This document shows positions 21,670-28,674 of a stretch of DNA of 28,674 bases, piece by piece (position 1 is the stretch's first letter; every line of letters begins with the position of its first letter). The stretch is from CAYPEK01 sp964409645 (GTDB lineage: Bacteria; UBP15; UBA6099), in the NCBI GenBank assembly GCA_964409645.1, contig CAYPEK010000052.1, forward strand, positions 1-28,674, given 5' to 3'. A program made the translations under genes and the position numbers. Below the pieces are notes generated by a model, which worked only from the letters and a program-made list of their open reading frames with translations, did no database searches and had not been told where the DNA came from.

Positions 21670-22755
21670 ATGAAACCGGTGAAAGTGGGCGTTATCGGAT
21701 TGGGGATGATCGGCCAGATTATGCATCTGCCGTATCTGAAGGAGATGGACGAATACGAACTGACGGCGGTGTGCGACGCGTCGCCGAAACTGACGAGGCG
21801 CATCGCGGATCATTACGGGGTGCCGTTCGCGACGACCGACTGGAAGGAGTTCATCGCCCACCGGAACATGGATGCTATAGTGATCCTCACCATAAATCAC
21901 AGCGAGATATCGATCGCCGCCGCACGTGCCAGCAAGCATGTGCTCTGTGAGAAACCGGTTACTTTCAGCGTCAAGGAAGGCCTCGAAGTTAAGAAGGCAG
22001 TGGACAAGGCCGGCGTGGTTTTCATGGTTGCTTACATGAAACGCTACGACGACGGGTATCTTCTGGGAAGGAAATATTTCGACGCAATGAAGAAGCGTGG
22101 CGACGTGCGCCTGATAGAACTGCACGATGTGTGCTTCGACGATCCGCTGGCGATCAGCAGCATGTACGATATATGGAAATACAACGACATCCCGCAGGAA
22201 ATGCGCAAGGAGAATGTCGCGAAGATGAACGCGCGGCTGCGCGAGGCCGTGGGCGCGAACGCGCCGGATAATGTTGTGACCGCATATAGGCTGCTGCTCG
22301 AAACCGGCTCGCACGACGTGAATGTTCTTCGCGGGGCTTTCGGAGCGCCGAAGCGTGTGCTCTCGACTGAAGTGTGGCCGGAAGGCAACTGGCTGACGAC
22401 CACTCTCGAGTACGGCGGCGACGCGCGCTGCGTGTTCTCGATGGCGGTCACGGCACGGAATTGGGGCGACGAGCACATCACAGCTTACGGAATGACTGAG
22501 ACGGTTTCCGTCGAGTTCCCGATTCCGTATCACAGAAATGAGCCGACGCTCGTGAGCAGAGTATCGATGAAGGGCGACATCACGTCGCGGGAGACGATCA
22601 AGGCGTCGCACGCCGAGGCGTTCAAGTGCGAACTGCGCCATTTCCACGAGTGCATAACGAAGAACAAAAAGCCGCTCACGTCCCTCGAAGAAGGTATCGA
22701 GGACACGCAGCTCATGACTGACATCATCAAGGCGTTCGGCAAAAAACGCGGTTAA
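21670..22755 (+). CDS. Gfo/Idh/MocA family NAD(P)-dependent oxidoreductase
   Basis: The 361-residue cytoplasmic protein starts at the ATG at 21670, eight bases after CGGAGG; the open frame upstream lacks such a site. The N-terminal Rossmann fold shows VGVIGLGMIGQIMHLPYL (GxGxxG, about 7-15), an acidic end to strand 2 region (AVCDASP) and the family hallmark CEKPV (E94-K95-P96). The C-terminal half is the Gfo/Idh/MocA-type beta-sheet domain with TGSHDVNVLRGAFG, where His and Asp are in the position of the substrate-side catalytic residues. Members oxidise or epimerise sugars, inositols or their derivatives. The adjoining GH110-GH92 operon suggests a sugar substrate (inference). Its stop codon overlaps that of the MBL-fold gene on the other strand by 3-4 bases. 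Confidence 0.9.
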   Translation: MKPVKVGVIGLGMIGQIMHLPYLKEMDEYELTAVCDASPKLTRRIADHYGVPFATTDWKEFIAHRNMDAIVILTINHSEISIAAARASKHVLCEKPVTFSVKEGLEVKKAVDKAGVVFMVAYMKRYDDGYLLGRKYFDAMKKRGDVRLIELHDVCFDDPLAISSMYDIWKYNDIPQEMRKENVAKMNARLREAVGANAPDNVVTAYRLLLETGSHDVNVLRGAFGAPKRVLSTEVWPEGNWLTTTLEYGGDARCVFSMAVTARNWGDEHITAYGMTETVSVEFPIPYHRNEPTLVSRVSMKGDITSRETIKASHAEAFKCELRHFHECITKNKKPLTSLEEGIEDTQLMTDIIKAFGKKRG

Positions 22756-23657
22756 GAAAAGCTGTTGTGTTTATTGATGTATGATTCCAGAGAGCCGTTT
22801 TTTAGGCATTTTTCATGATTCTTGAGAATCATGTCGTCCCACATGTATAGAAACGACCGCATGGGCTCGCCGACTTTTTCTTTTCCCTTGTAGAAGAGCC
22901 CTTCGCTGACGATTTCCTCGGAACTGGTCCCTTTCTCTAACAATGACGCCACGCTACGTTCGTTCTCGATAAAAAAGGCGAGGCATTTGTCCCATGCGGA
23001 ACCGATGTTTTCCTTTAGAATCCCTCCGTGGCTCGTAATCAGAATTTCCGTTTCCATGGATTTCAGCCTGAGGATCGAGTCTATGAAACTGAAAAGGTCG
23101 CAGTCGAACCAGCCGTACCATGGCCCGAATCGATCTATTCCCATGTCGCCTGTAAAAAGTATCTTTTCATCGGGTAAGTAAAACGAAGTATGGCCCGGCG
23201 AATGGCCGGGGGAGGGCAAGCATTTGATAATTGAGCCGCCCACGTCGAATTCCACGTCCGGCGTGTACGTCTCAAATTTTGAGACCTCTCTGAATCCGGT
23301 AACGTTATAGGCGAATTCCCGCCACTCTTTTCCAAGCCCGTAAGGGCCGCACGTCATCTTTATGAAATGATTGAAATCTCTATAGTATTCGGCTTCAATC
23401 TCCGGAATGTAAAGAACGGCATCGCATTCGGAGAGAGCCGTCCAACACCATGCGCTGTGGTCCAGATGGTAGTGTGAACTGATAGCGATATCGGGTTGCT
23501 CCGCACTGAATAACGCCGCTGTTTCCGAAGGTCCCATGTTGGTGTCGATTAATATTTTCTTCCGGCCCTTAACAATTATTCCGGCGCACGCGGAGAAATT
23601 CTTCATTGAATCGGGAACTAGGTATTTAATCTTTTCGTTTACTGTGATCCTCTGCAT
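22752..23657 (-). CDS. Metallo-beta-lactamase-fold hydrolase
   Basis: The 301-residue protein is taken from the ATG at 23657, 23 bp after the GH92 stop. The AGGAG site lies 16 nt upstream, unusually far. The frame is open further but would run into the GH92 gene. The MBL zinc signature is complete: SSHYHLDH (H62, H64, D66, H67), PSPGHSPGHTSFY (third-motif His), FTGDMG (bridging Asp) and TSHGG (last His). There is no signal peptide, so it acts in the cytoplasm. The C-terminal helices resemble the glyoxalase II/lactonase-like branch. The substrate is unknown; as the third gene of a glycosidase operon it might open a sugar lactone or hydrolyse a sugar ester (inference). It converges with the Gfo/Idh/MocA gene and shares its stop-codon bases. 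Confidence 0.86.
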   Translation of the reverse strand: MQRITVNEKIKYLVPDSMKNFSACAGIIVKGRKKILIDTNMGPSETAALFSAEQPDIAISSHYHLDHSAWCWTALSECDAVLYIPEIEAEYYRDFNHFIKMTCGPYGLGKEWREFAYNVTGFREVSKFETYTPDVEFDVGGSIIKCLPSPGHSPGHTSFYLPDEKILFTGDMGIDRFGPWYGWFDCDLFSFIDSILRLKSMETEILITSHGGILKENIGSAWDKCLAFFIENERSVASLLEKGTSSEEIVSEGLFYKGKEKVGEPMRSFLYMWDDMILKNHEKCLKNGSLESYINKHNSFS

Positions 23658-23680
23658 ACGGTACGGTTTAACACTCCTAC

Positions 23681-25966
23681 TTATTTTATTAGCTTGCTGA
23701 CCGACAACTGATCGGTTGCGCCGGGTGCGCTCCCCCATTTTTCATTCGGCTCAGGCCCCATCTTCAAAACGAGAGTGCCGCCCGACATTATATCCTTGTG
23801 CTCTAACCATGGCTTGTCCCACGAAACGCCGTTAAAAGTTGCGGATTGAATATAAACGTTTGCTTTCGAGTTGTTCGCCGCCTCAACCGTGAATGTTTTT
23901 CCGTTCGGAAGGTGAAGTTTAATCCTGTCGAATACGGGACTGCTGATTTGGTACGCCGGAAAGCCCGGACTGACCGGATAGAAGCCCATCGCGCCGAACA
24001 CATACCAAGAAGAAACCTGTCCCGCATCGTCGTTTCCGCACATGCCGCCCGGCCCGGAATCGAAATAATAGTCAAGCAGTTGCCGCATCTGCTTCTGTGT
24101 TTTCCATGGCGCGCCGGCGAAATTGTACATATAGGGCGCGTGCATGGAGAACTCGTCGCCGACGTAGTACAGATCCTCTCCGAAGAAATCATCGAGAAAC
24201 TTCACGAACTTGTCGTTTCCGCCGAAGAAGTTGATCAGGCCCTGCGGGTCGTGCGGCGCGAATAGCGTGTAATTCCATTTGTATACTTTCAGGTCGTGCG
24301 CGGAGCCTCTCGCCCAGCCGCTTATGTAGTTGTCGCTTGCGGCCGCCCATGCGCCGGACGAATACTTCCCGCGAATCAGTTTCGTTTTCGGGTCGAGGAC
24401 ATTCAAATAGTTGAGGCTGCGCTTTAGATATTTCTCATAGTCGGCTTCGTTGCCGGTCGCCTTTGCCATCTGAGCGACGCAGAAGTCGTCGTATGCAAAC
24501 TCCATCGTCAGCGCCACGGTCTCGCCGTATTTCTCGCGCGGCACATATCCCAGACGGATGTAGTCCAGAATTCCTATGCGCGCGTCGTATCCGCGGTCGC
24601 CGGGCATGTTCGCATTCTTCAGTATCGCCTCGTACGCCTTCGCAACGTCGAATCCGCGAATACCTTTTATGTACGCGTCCGCGATCACCGAATCGCCATG
24701 CGTGGCGAGCATCACGTTGGAGTAGCCGGGGTTCGGCCATTTCGGGATCCAGCCGCCTTCGTCGTATGCGTTCAACAGCGCGCGGATCATGTCGGCCACT
24801 CTGTCAGGTTCCAGAAAGATCAGAAGCGGATGCTCGGCGCGGAATGTGTCCCAGATGGAAAAATCGGTGTACATCACACCGGGATACACCTTGTCGTCGT
24901 ACGGGCTCCGGTAGTATCCGTCCTCCGTCATATTCCTCGGAAGCAGAAGCGCCCTCTGCAGCGCGGTATAGAAAATCGTTTTTTCTTTTTCGCTTCCGTC
25001 AACCTCAATCTTCTTCAACTCCTTGTTCCAGATTTCGCGCGTTTTCTGCTTGGTCTTCTCGAAATCCCAGCCGGGGATTTCCCGGTCCATGTTTCTGCGC
25101 GCCTGATCCATACTTATGAACGAGGTTCCAATTTTTACTCTTATTTTTTCTCCGTCCGCGGTCCTGAACGAAACATAAGCCGCTTTGCCTCTAGTTCCGG
25201 CCGCGGCTCTTTTCGTCTCGTCGGAGGTTTCAGTTTCGCTTCGGACTCCGAACGAGGTGAACGGCTTTTCAAATCGCGCCACGAAGTAACCCGTTCCGGG
25301 GAAATTGACTCCGCGCCCCGGCGTGTAGCTGATTCCTTCGATCTCGTTCCTTTTCGGAATGATGCGGAAGTAAGCACCTTTGTGAACGAACACCGGGTCG
25401 ATCAGGACTGTCGCCGAGTCCGATTTCGGATAGGTGAACTGAAAGAAACCGGTCTGGCCGGCGGCTGTGACTTCAGCGCGGATTTTGTAGTCGTCCAGCG
25501 TAACCGCGTAATAGTGCGGTTTGGCAATCTCGGTTTCGTGCCTGTACTTCGACGCCCGCTTTTCGGCGTCAGTTACTACCGGCCCGGTCATAGGCATGAT
25601 GGTGAGGCATCCGTACTCGTTCATCACCGCGCCGTTGGGGTAGTGCGTGCCGCGGAAACCCTGCATCCGGCCCTCTTCCCACCAGTAGGGAACCGGCACG
25701 GCAACGTGCGCCTTGTGCATGACAGCCGTCTGCGGTGTCCATTCGGTCATCGCGAACGGAACACCCACGCCCGGATACACGAAACCGCTCGGCGATTCGG
25801 CCTGACTCACGGTGATCTTCTTCGACCATATCTGCGTGCCGATTCTCGTGTCCACATAGTCAACGGGGTCTTTTTTCGTCGTCGCGCTGTTATTTGCCGC
25901 GGCGGCGGAGCATGAAACGGCAAGAAGAAAGACGACGATTATAAGCCTATGCAGTATTCTATTCAT
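23681..25966 (-). CDS. Exported GH92 family alpha-mannosidase
   Basis: The 761-residue protein has an export signal; LAVSC (C19) could be a lipobox, although cleavage at AAA-NN by signal peptidase I is also possible. Residues 35-290 form the beta-sandwich domain (DPVDYVDTRIGT..., PGVGVPFAMTEWTPQT). The (alpha/alpha)6 catalytic domain follows, with GDEFSMH (E605, in place of the usual NEPSHH but keeping the acid Glu), APWKTQ and GNDDAGQVSSWYVFGAMGFYPV (D646-D647). This is the unmistakable GH92 signature. GH92 enzymes are calcium-dependent, inverting exo-alpha-mannosidases (1,2-, 1,3-, 1,4- or 1,6-linked). The FSM variant suggests a linkage specificity different from classic high-mannose enzymes (inference). 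The start has only a weak AGAG site. It is 36 bp behind the GH110 gene. Confidence 0.94.
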   Translation of the reverse strand: MNRILHRLIIVVFLLAVSCSAAAANNSATTKKDPVDYVDTRIGTQIWSKKITVSQAESPSGFVYPGVGVPFAMTEWTPQTAVMHKAHVAVPVPYWWEEGRMQGFRGTHYPNGAVMNEYGCLTIMPMTGPVVTDAEKRASKYRHETEIAKPHYYAVTLDDYKIRAEVTAAGQTGFFQFTYPKSDSATVLIDPVFVHKGAYFRIIPKRNEIEGISYTPGRGVNFPGTGYFVARFEKPFTSFGVRSETETSDETKRAAAGTRGKAAYVSFRTADGEKIRVKIGTSFISMDQARRNMDREIPGWDFEKTKQKTREIWNKELKKIEVDGSEKEKTIFYTALQRALLLPRNMTEDGYYRSPYDDKVYPGVMYTDFSIWDTFRAEHPLLIFLEPDRVADMIRALLNAYDEGGWIPKWPNPGYSNVMLATHGDSVIADAYIKGIRGFDVAKAYEAILKNANMPGDRGYDARIGILDYIRLGYVPREKYGETVALTMEFAYDDFCVAQMAKATGNEADYEKYLKRSLNYLNVLDPKTKLIRGKYSSGAWAAASDNYISGWARGSAHDLKVYKWNYTLFAPHDPQGLINFFGGNDKFVKFLDDFFGEDLYYVGDEFSMHAPYMYNFAGAPWKTQKQMRQLLDYYFDSGPGGMCGNDDAGQVSSWYVFGAMGFYPVSPGFPAYQISSPVFDRIKLHLPNGKTFTVEAANNSKANVYIQSATFNGVSWDKPWLEHKDIMSGGTLVLKMGPEPNEKWGSAPGATDQLSVSKLIK

Positions 25967-26002
25967 ATCGTTTCTCTTTTCTGTTCAACGTCTTTTAATA
26001 TC

Positions 26003-27877
26003 TTATCGAATCCAGTCGTCTTTCGGATCTGCCTTCACTTCGGCCGGACTCATCTTTTCCACGGCGATATTCCTGCCGAGCACGTCGCCTTCAAACTTGG
26101 TGCCGGATATCTTCACGTTGCGGCACGCCTCGAAGTTGAGCGTGGCCTTTCTGAAGTGGAACGGCTCGAAGCGGCTGCTGCGGATTATCCGGTTGTTCTT
26201 GAAGGTGAGGCCGTCCACCGATCGCGCGAACAGCACCGGATAGTCGAACGGGTGGAACGTGTTGCCTTCGATGCGGATGTTGCGGTGGTATGGCGCGCTC
26301 TCTCCGGATTTCGGTATCATCGGGAACACGCTGATGATGCCGTCCGTGTACTGATACATGTTGGTGAGGCAGAGGTCGGCGAAATTATTGTTGCGGATAA
26401 GCACATCGCGGGCTGCGCCGGATTCGAACCATTCGTGGTTGTCTCCGGCGATGAGGATGGCGGAGCCGCTGGATTCGAACCTGTTGTTCTCGATCACCAC
26501 GCGGCGCGGTGTAGATACGAGGACGCCTCGGGCGCGGCCGTTGCCGAAGCGGCAGTTGCGTATCTCGACGGACGGAGTCCACGTGAGATTTTCGAGGGCG
26601 AAACCCGGCTTCACGGCGGCGGGAATGTCCCGGTCGAACGTGACGAGCATGTCCGTCTTGCTGAGGTGCTTCACTGACTTGAGCTTTGCCGTGCCGACTG
26701 TGAGCATAGTGCCATTGTCCGAGAATCCGATCGTATCGCCCTGCCAGCCGAAATCGAGATTGATGCTCTGATGGTGGATGAAGCGTGCGAGGGCGGTGCG
26801 CTTATCCTTCTTCTCGATTATCTTTACGTACGTGCCGTGCACGTTGACCGGGTCGTCGAGCAGGCCGGCGAACTCGCTGTTTTCGATCTTTAGCAGGCCC
26901 TTGCAGTTGGATATGTGAAAGCCGTCATCGTGGCCGCCGAAATACCGTCCTTTTTCATAATTCGGGATCAGGCGGACGTGGTCGGCGCTAATGTTCTCCG
27001 TGTATTGGCCGAGCACGCCCAGTCCGGCGGTGTGGAATATGTCTATGTTGAGCAACCTGACATCTTTGCTCCTGTACAGGAACATGCCTGAGTGGTCCCG
27101 CGCGCTGTGCCGCAGGATGAGCATGTCGCCTTCGCGCGGAGGGTTGCTGATTGTGTTCTGGGCGAAGTTGGTGAGGCGGATTGAGTCGTCCTTGTTCCGG
27201 TAGGCGAGAAAAACGCGCGCAGTGCTGTAGTAACCCAGAGTGTTGTCGCCTGTACCGGGAGGGATGAAGCGGTCCTTCGGATCATATTCGATGGTTGTCT
27301 GCCAAGGGCTTTCCCAGCCCTCGCCCTGAAAGACAATCCAGTGGTTCTTGAGTTTGTAGGGGTACTGAACAGGGTCGATTGTAATGTCGATGTATTTCGG
27401 GGACGACTTTATCACTTTCGCCTGAGCGGTGAGAGGTATGTCCCAGTCGATGCTGAAGTCTTTGAGCGTTATATTCGTTGAGCGGTCCACGACAACCGGC
27501 AGAATTCGGTCGTGAAAGATGAACGACGAGCCGCGTCCGTCGATGGTGATGTTCTTTTTGCCTTCGATGAGGATAGCGCAGCGCCGCGGATTGACTACGT
27601 CGGTGTTGGAGAGGTAGTACTCGCGTTCGTTCTCCTTCACCGGCCAGAAGTCGTAGCGGCCTTTGGGGAATACGATCACCGCGCTTTTTTTGGTGCCCGC
27701 CGCCTTGAGCGCCGCGTTCACAGCAGGCACGGCGTTCTGCTTCGACTCGGGCGCCACGCCGTAGTCGGTTACTTTTATTATCGCCGGCTTCACCGATGCA
27801 GCCGCGGCTACACAGCATAATGCTGCGGTAATCGCCGCGTATATTATCATAAATAATGTTTTGCGTGTGTAATCCAC
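26003..27877 (-). CDS. Exported GH110 family alpha-galactosidase
   Basis: The 624-residue protein starts at the GTG at 27877, six bases behind GGAGG; this gives a signal peptide with a TRK n-region cleaved near AAAAS-VK. The nine codons upstream include the ribosome site itself. The body is a right-handed beta-helix typical of GH110: VVVDRSTNITLKDFSIDWD, LRHSARDHSGMFLYRSKDV, GLGVLGQYTENISADHV, HDDGFHISNCKG (D317-D318), LLDDPVNVHGTYV (D341-D342) and FESSGSAILIAGDNHEWFESG. The Asp pairs match the conserved acidic positions expected for catalysis. GH110 enzymes are inverting exo-alpha-1,3-galactosidases acting on blood-group-B-type or linear alpha-Gal, and on some algal galactans. It is the first gene of an operon with GH92 and an MBL-fold hydrolase. 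Confidence 0.93.
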   Translation of the reverse strand: MDYTRKTLFMIIYAAITAALCCVAAAASVKPAIIKVTDYGVAPESKQNAVPAVNAALKAAGTKKSAVIVFPKGRYDFWPVKENEREYYLSNTDVVNPRRCAILIEGKKNITIDGRGSSFIFHDRILPVVVDRSTNITLKDFSIDWDIPLTAQAKVIKSSPKYIDITIDPVQYPYKLKNHWIVFQGEGWESPWQTTIEYDPKDRFIPPGTGDNTLGYYSTARVFLAYRNKDDSIRLTNFAQNTISNPPREGDMLILRHSARDHSGMFLYRSKDVRLLNIDIFHTAGLGVLGQYTENISADHVRLIPNYEKGRYFGGHDDGFHISNCKGLLKIENSEFAGLLDDPVNVHGTYVKIIEKKDKRTALARFIHHQSINLDFGWQGDTIGFSDNGTMLTVGTAKLKSVKHLSKTDMLVTFDRDIPAAVKPGFALENLTWTPSVEIRNCRFGNGRARGVLVSTPRRVVIENNRFESSGSAILIAGDNHEWFESGAARDVLIRNNNFADLCLTNMYQYTDGIISVFPMIPKSGESAPYHRNIRIEGNTFHPFDYPVLFARSVDGLTFKNNRIIRSSRFEPFHFRKATLNFEACRNVKISGTKFEGDVLGRNIAVEKMSPAEVKADPKDDWIR

Positions 27878-28117
27878 ACCAGTCCTCCATACAAAGGTTT
27901 TCACTTCCGGTTATTCTAACATTAATGCGGTGTGAGAATTCCAAAACATCGTTATTATTTCAGCCGGAAATATTTTCTGCTTCATTGATCATCCACATTG
28001 TGTACGCGGGAATCTTGGCATTTTTTAATTGCATTGTTTTTAATATGAATCGGCAAATATATTAAGCTGCGAGCGGAAGTTCGGACACGAGTGTATGGAC
28101 AAAGAATGAATATGATT

Positions 28118-28674
28118 TCACTTCACGCCGAAGTATCTGAAGTGGCCGGTGATCTTGAATTCGAAGAGGCGGTCTTCGATCTGAGGGCCCGCGCCGATGT
28201 TGTGCACGATGTAGTACCTGTCCGTGTTCGGAACGCGGAAGTTGGTGACGATCACGATGTGGGGCAGGTTGGGCGGCACGATTTGCGTGACAAGGTCGCC
28301 GGGCTTGTAGTCTTTTCCGTTCCTCGTGACGGGGAGCTTGACTCCTTTACGCGAGAAAAACGTGATGAGATTCGGCACGCGGCGGTGGTCGATGTTCGTG
28401 TCAGTTGTGGTCAGTCCCCACTTGCGCGGATACAACTTGAAATTCTTTGCCATGTCCTCGTGGACGTCTTTCTGGAGGTCGATACCAACTTTCCTATAGG
28501 CGCGGATGACGACATCAGAGCAGACGCCTGTGTTTGCCGGAACGTCGCCGTTGGGGTAGGGTATTTTGACGTATGTGGGGTCGTAGCGGACTTCGTTCTT
28601 TGTGCTTTCGACCGCGGCTGCGACGACTTTGCCTATCATCTCGCGTTTGTTCTGCGGAAGATGTGCGTATGCCG
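28118..28674 (-). CDS. DUF1287 domain protein, 5' part outside the window
   Basis: The frame is open from the right edge of the window; residues before the internal ATG at 28639 (AYAHLPQNKRE) are in frame and family-like, so the gene starts beyond 28674. The visible ~185 residues cover almost all of the DUF1287 domain: VRYDPTYVKIPYPNGDVP, NTGVCSDVVIRAYRKVGIDLQ, VHEDM, DTNIDHRRVPNL, YKPGDLVT, HIVIVTN, YYIVHNIGAG and FKITGHFRYFGVK. Cys in GVCSDV with the later His (HIVIV) and HN fits an NlpC/P60-like papain-fold catalytic set. Related proteins are exported and may be cell-wall or small amidase enzymes, but no activity is established. There is no terminator downstream, only AT-rich spacer up to the GH110 start region. 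Confidence 0.88.
   Translation of the reverse strand, partial: AYAHLPQNKREMIGKVVAAAVESTKNEVRYDPTYVKIPYPNGDVPANTGVCSDVVIRAYRKVGIDLQKDVHEDMAKNFKLYPRKWGLTTTDTNIDHRRVPNLITFFSRKGVKLPVTRNGKDYKPGDLVTQIVPPNLPHIVIVTNFRVPNTDRYYIVHNIGAGPQIEDRLFEFKITGHFRYFGVK

Noticed and set aside
21664..22647. Long minus-strand frame opposite the Gfo/Idh/MocA gene.
   Set aside because: Antisense shadow of a well-defined dehydrogenase; His/Arg-rich product with no family features.
24698..25915. 405-codon plus-strand frame opposite the GH92 gene.
   Set aside because: A shadow caused by high GC at third positions of the GH92 gene; no start signal and no recognisable domain.
26408..26478. Two T-loop-like strings GGATTCGAACC suggesting tRNA 3' ends.
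   Set aside because: Both lie inside the GH110 gene and encode FES segments of the beta-helix; no acceptor or anticodon arms surround them.
27878..28117. AT-rich gap between the GH110 gene and the DUF1287 gene, checked for tRNA, small genes or terminators.
   Set aside because: Only a TTAGAAT that may be the GH110 -10 was seen (about 27913-27919), without a convincing -35; nothing else is supportable.

Overview
The window looks like chromosomal DNA of a Gram-negative (diderm), probably free-living or gut/sediment bacterium. It encodes many Sec-exported proteins, at least two likely lipoproteins, PrsA/SurA-type periplasmic foldases, a type IV pilus retraction ATPase (PilT) and a FliN-type flagellar switch protein. 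Most genes are GC-rich with standard GGAGG-type ribosome sites. The MXAN_6640-type metalloprotease and the Cys-rich secreted proteins recall Myxococcota, other former Deltaproteobacteria, or related candidate phyla, but the phylum cannot be fixed from this sequence alone.

Layout. (1) Bases 1-692: the 3' part of a RhuM-family gene with host-like composition. (2) About 770-4624: a distinctly AT-rich insert with three minus-strand genes: a PLD-fold nuclease-like protein, an HNH protein with five tandem zinc modules, and a small zinc-ribbon-like protein. Its right edge coincides with a tRNA-Leu(CAA) gene that stops one base past the anticodon loop, although its promoter is intact. This is the most likely place for an undescribed (defence-type) system. 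(3) 4780-7303: a secreted PHP hydrolase and a secreted PI-PLC-like enzyme, divergently transcribed, then a small membrane protein. (4) 7326-12272: cNMP-binding/GAF sensor and pilT on the minus strand, divergent from fliN and two parvulin-type foldases on the plus strand. The two sides share a compact promoter region, and the plus operon ends at a strong terminator. (5) 12275-12557: a cluster of inverted repeats (REP-like). (6) 12558-21513: a series of exported proteins: SGNH hydrolase, Cys-rich/helical secreted protein, zinc metalloprotease, PDZ protein, AT-rich lipoprotein and a Vps62-like protein. (7) 21670-27877: a glycan-related block with a Gfo/Idh/MocA oxidoreductase converging on a minus-strand GH110-GH92-metallo-beta-lactamase-fold operon. 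(8) 28118-28674: the C-terminal part of a DUF1287 protein.

How they may work together. The GH110 and GH92 enzymes would trim terminal alpha-galactose and alpha-mannose from glycans outside the cytoplasm. The MBL-fold and Gfo/Idh/MocA proteins may act on products in the cytoplasm. The two foldases probably serve the heavy load of exported proteins. PilT and the cNMP/GAF protein form a translationally coupled pair that suggests signal-controlled twitching. All functions are inferred from motifs read by eye; no database search was run.
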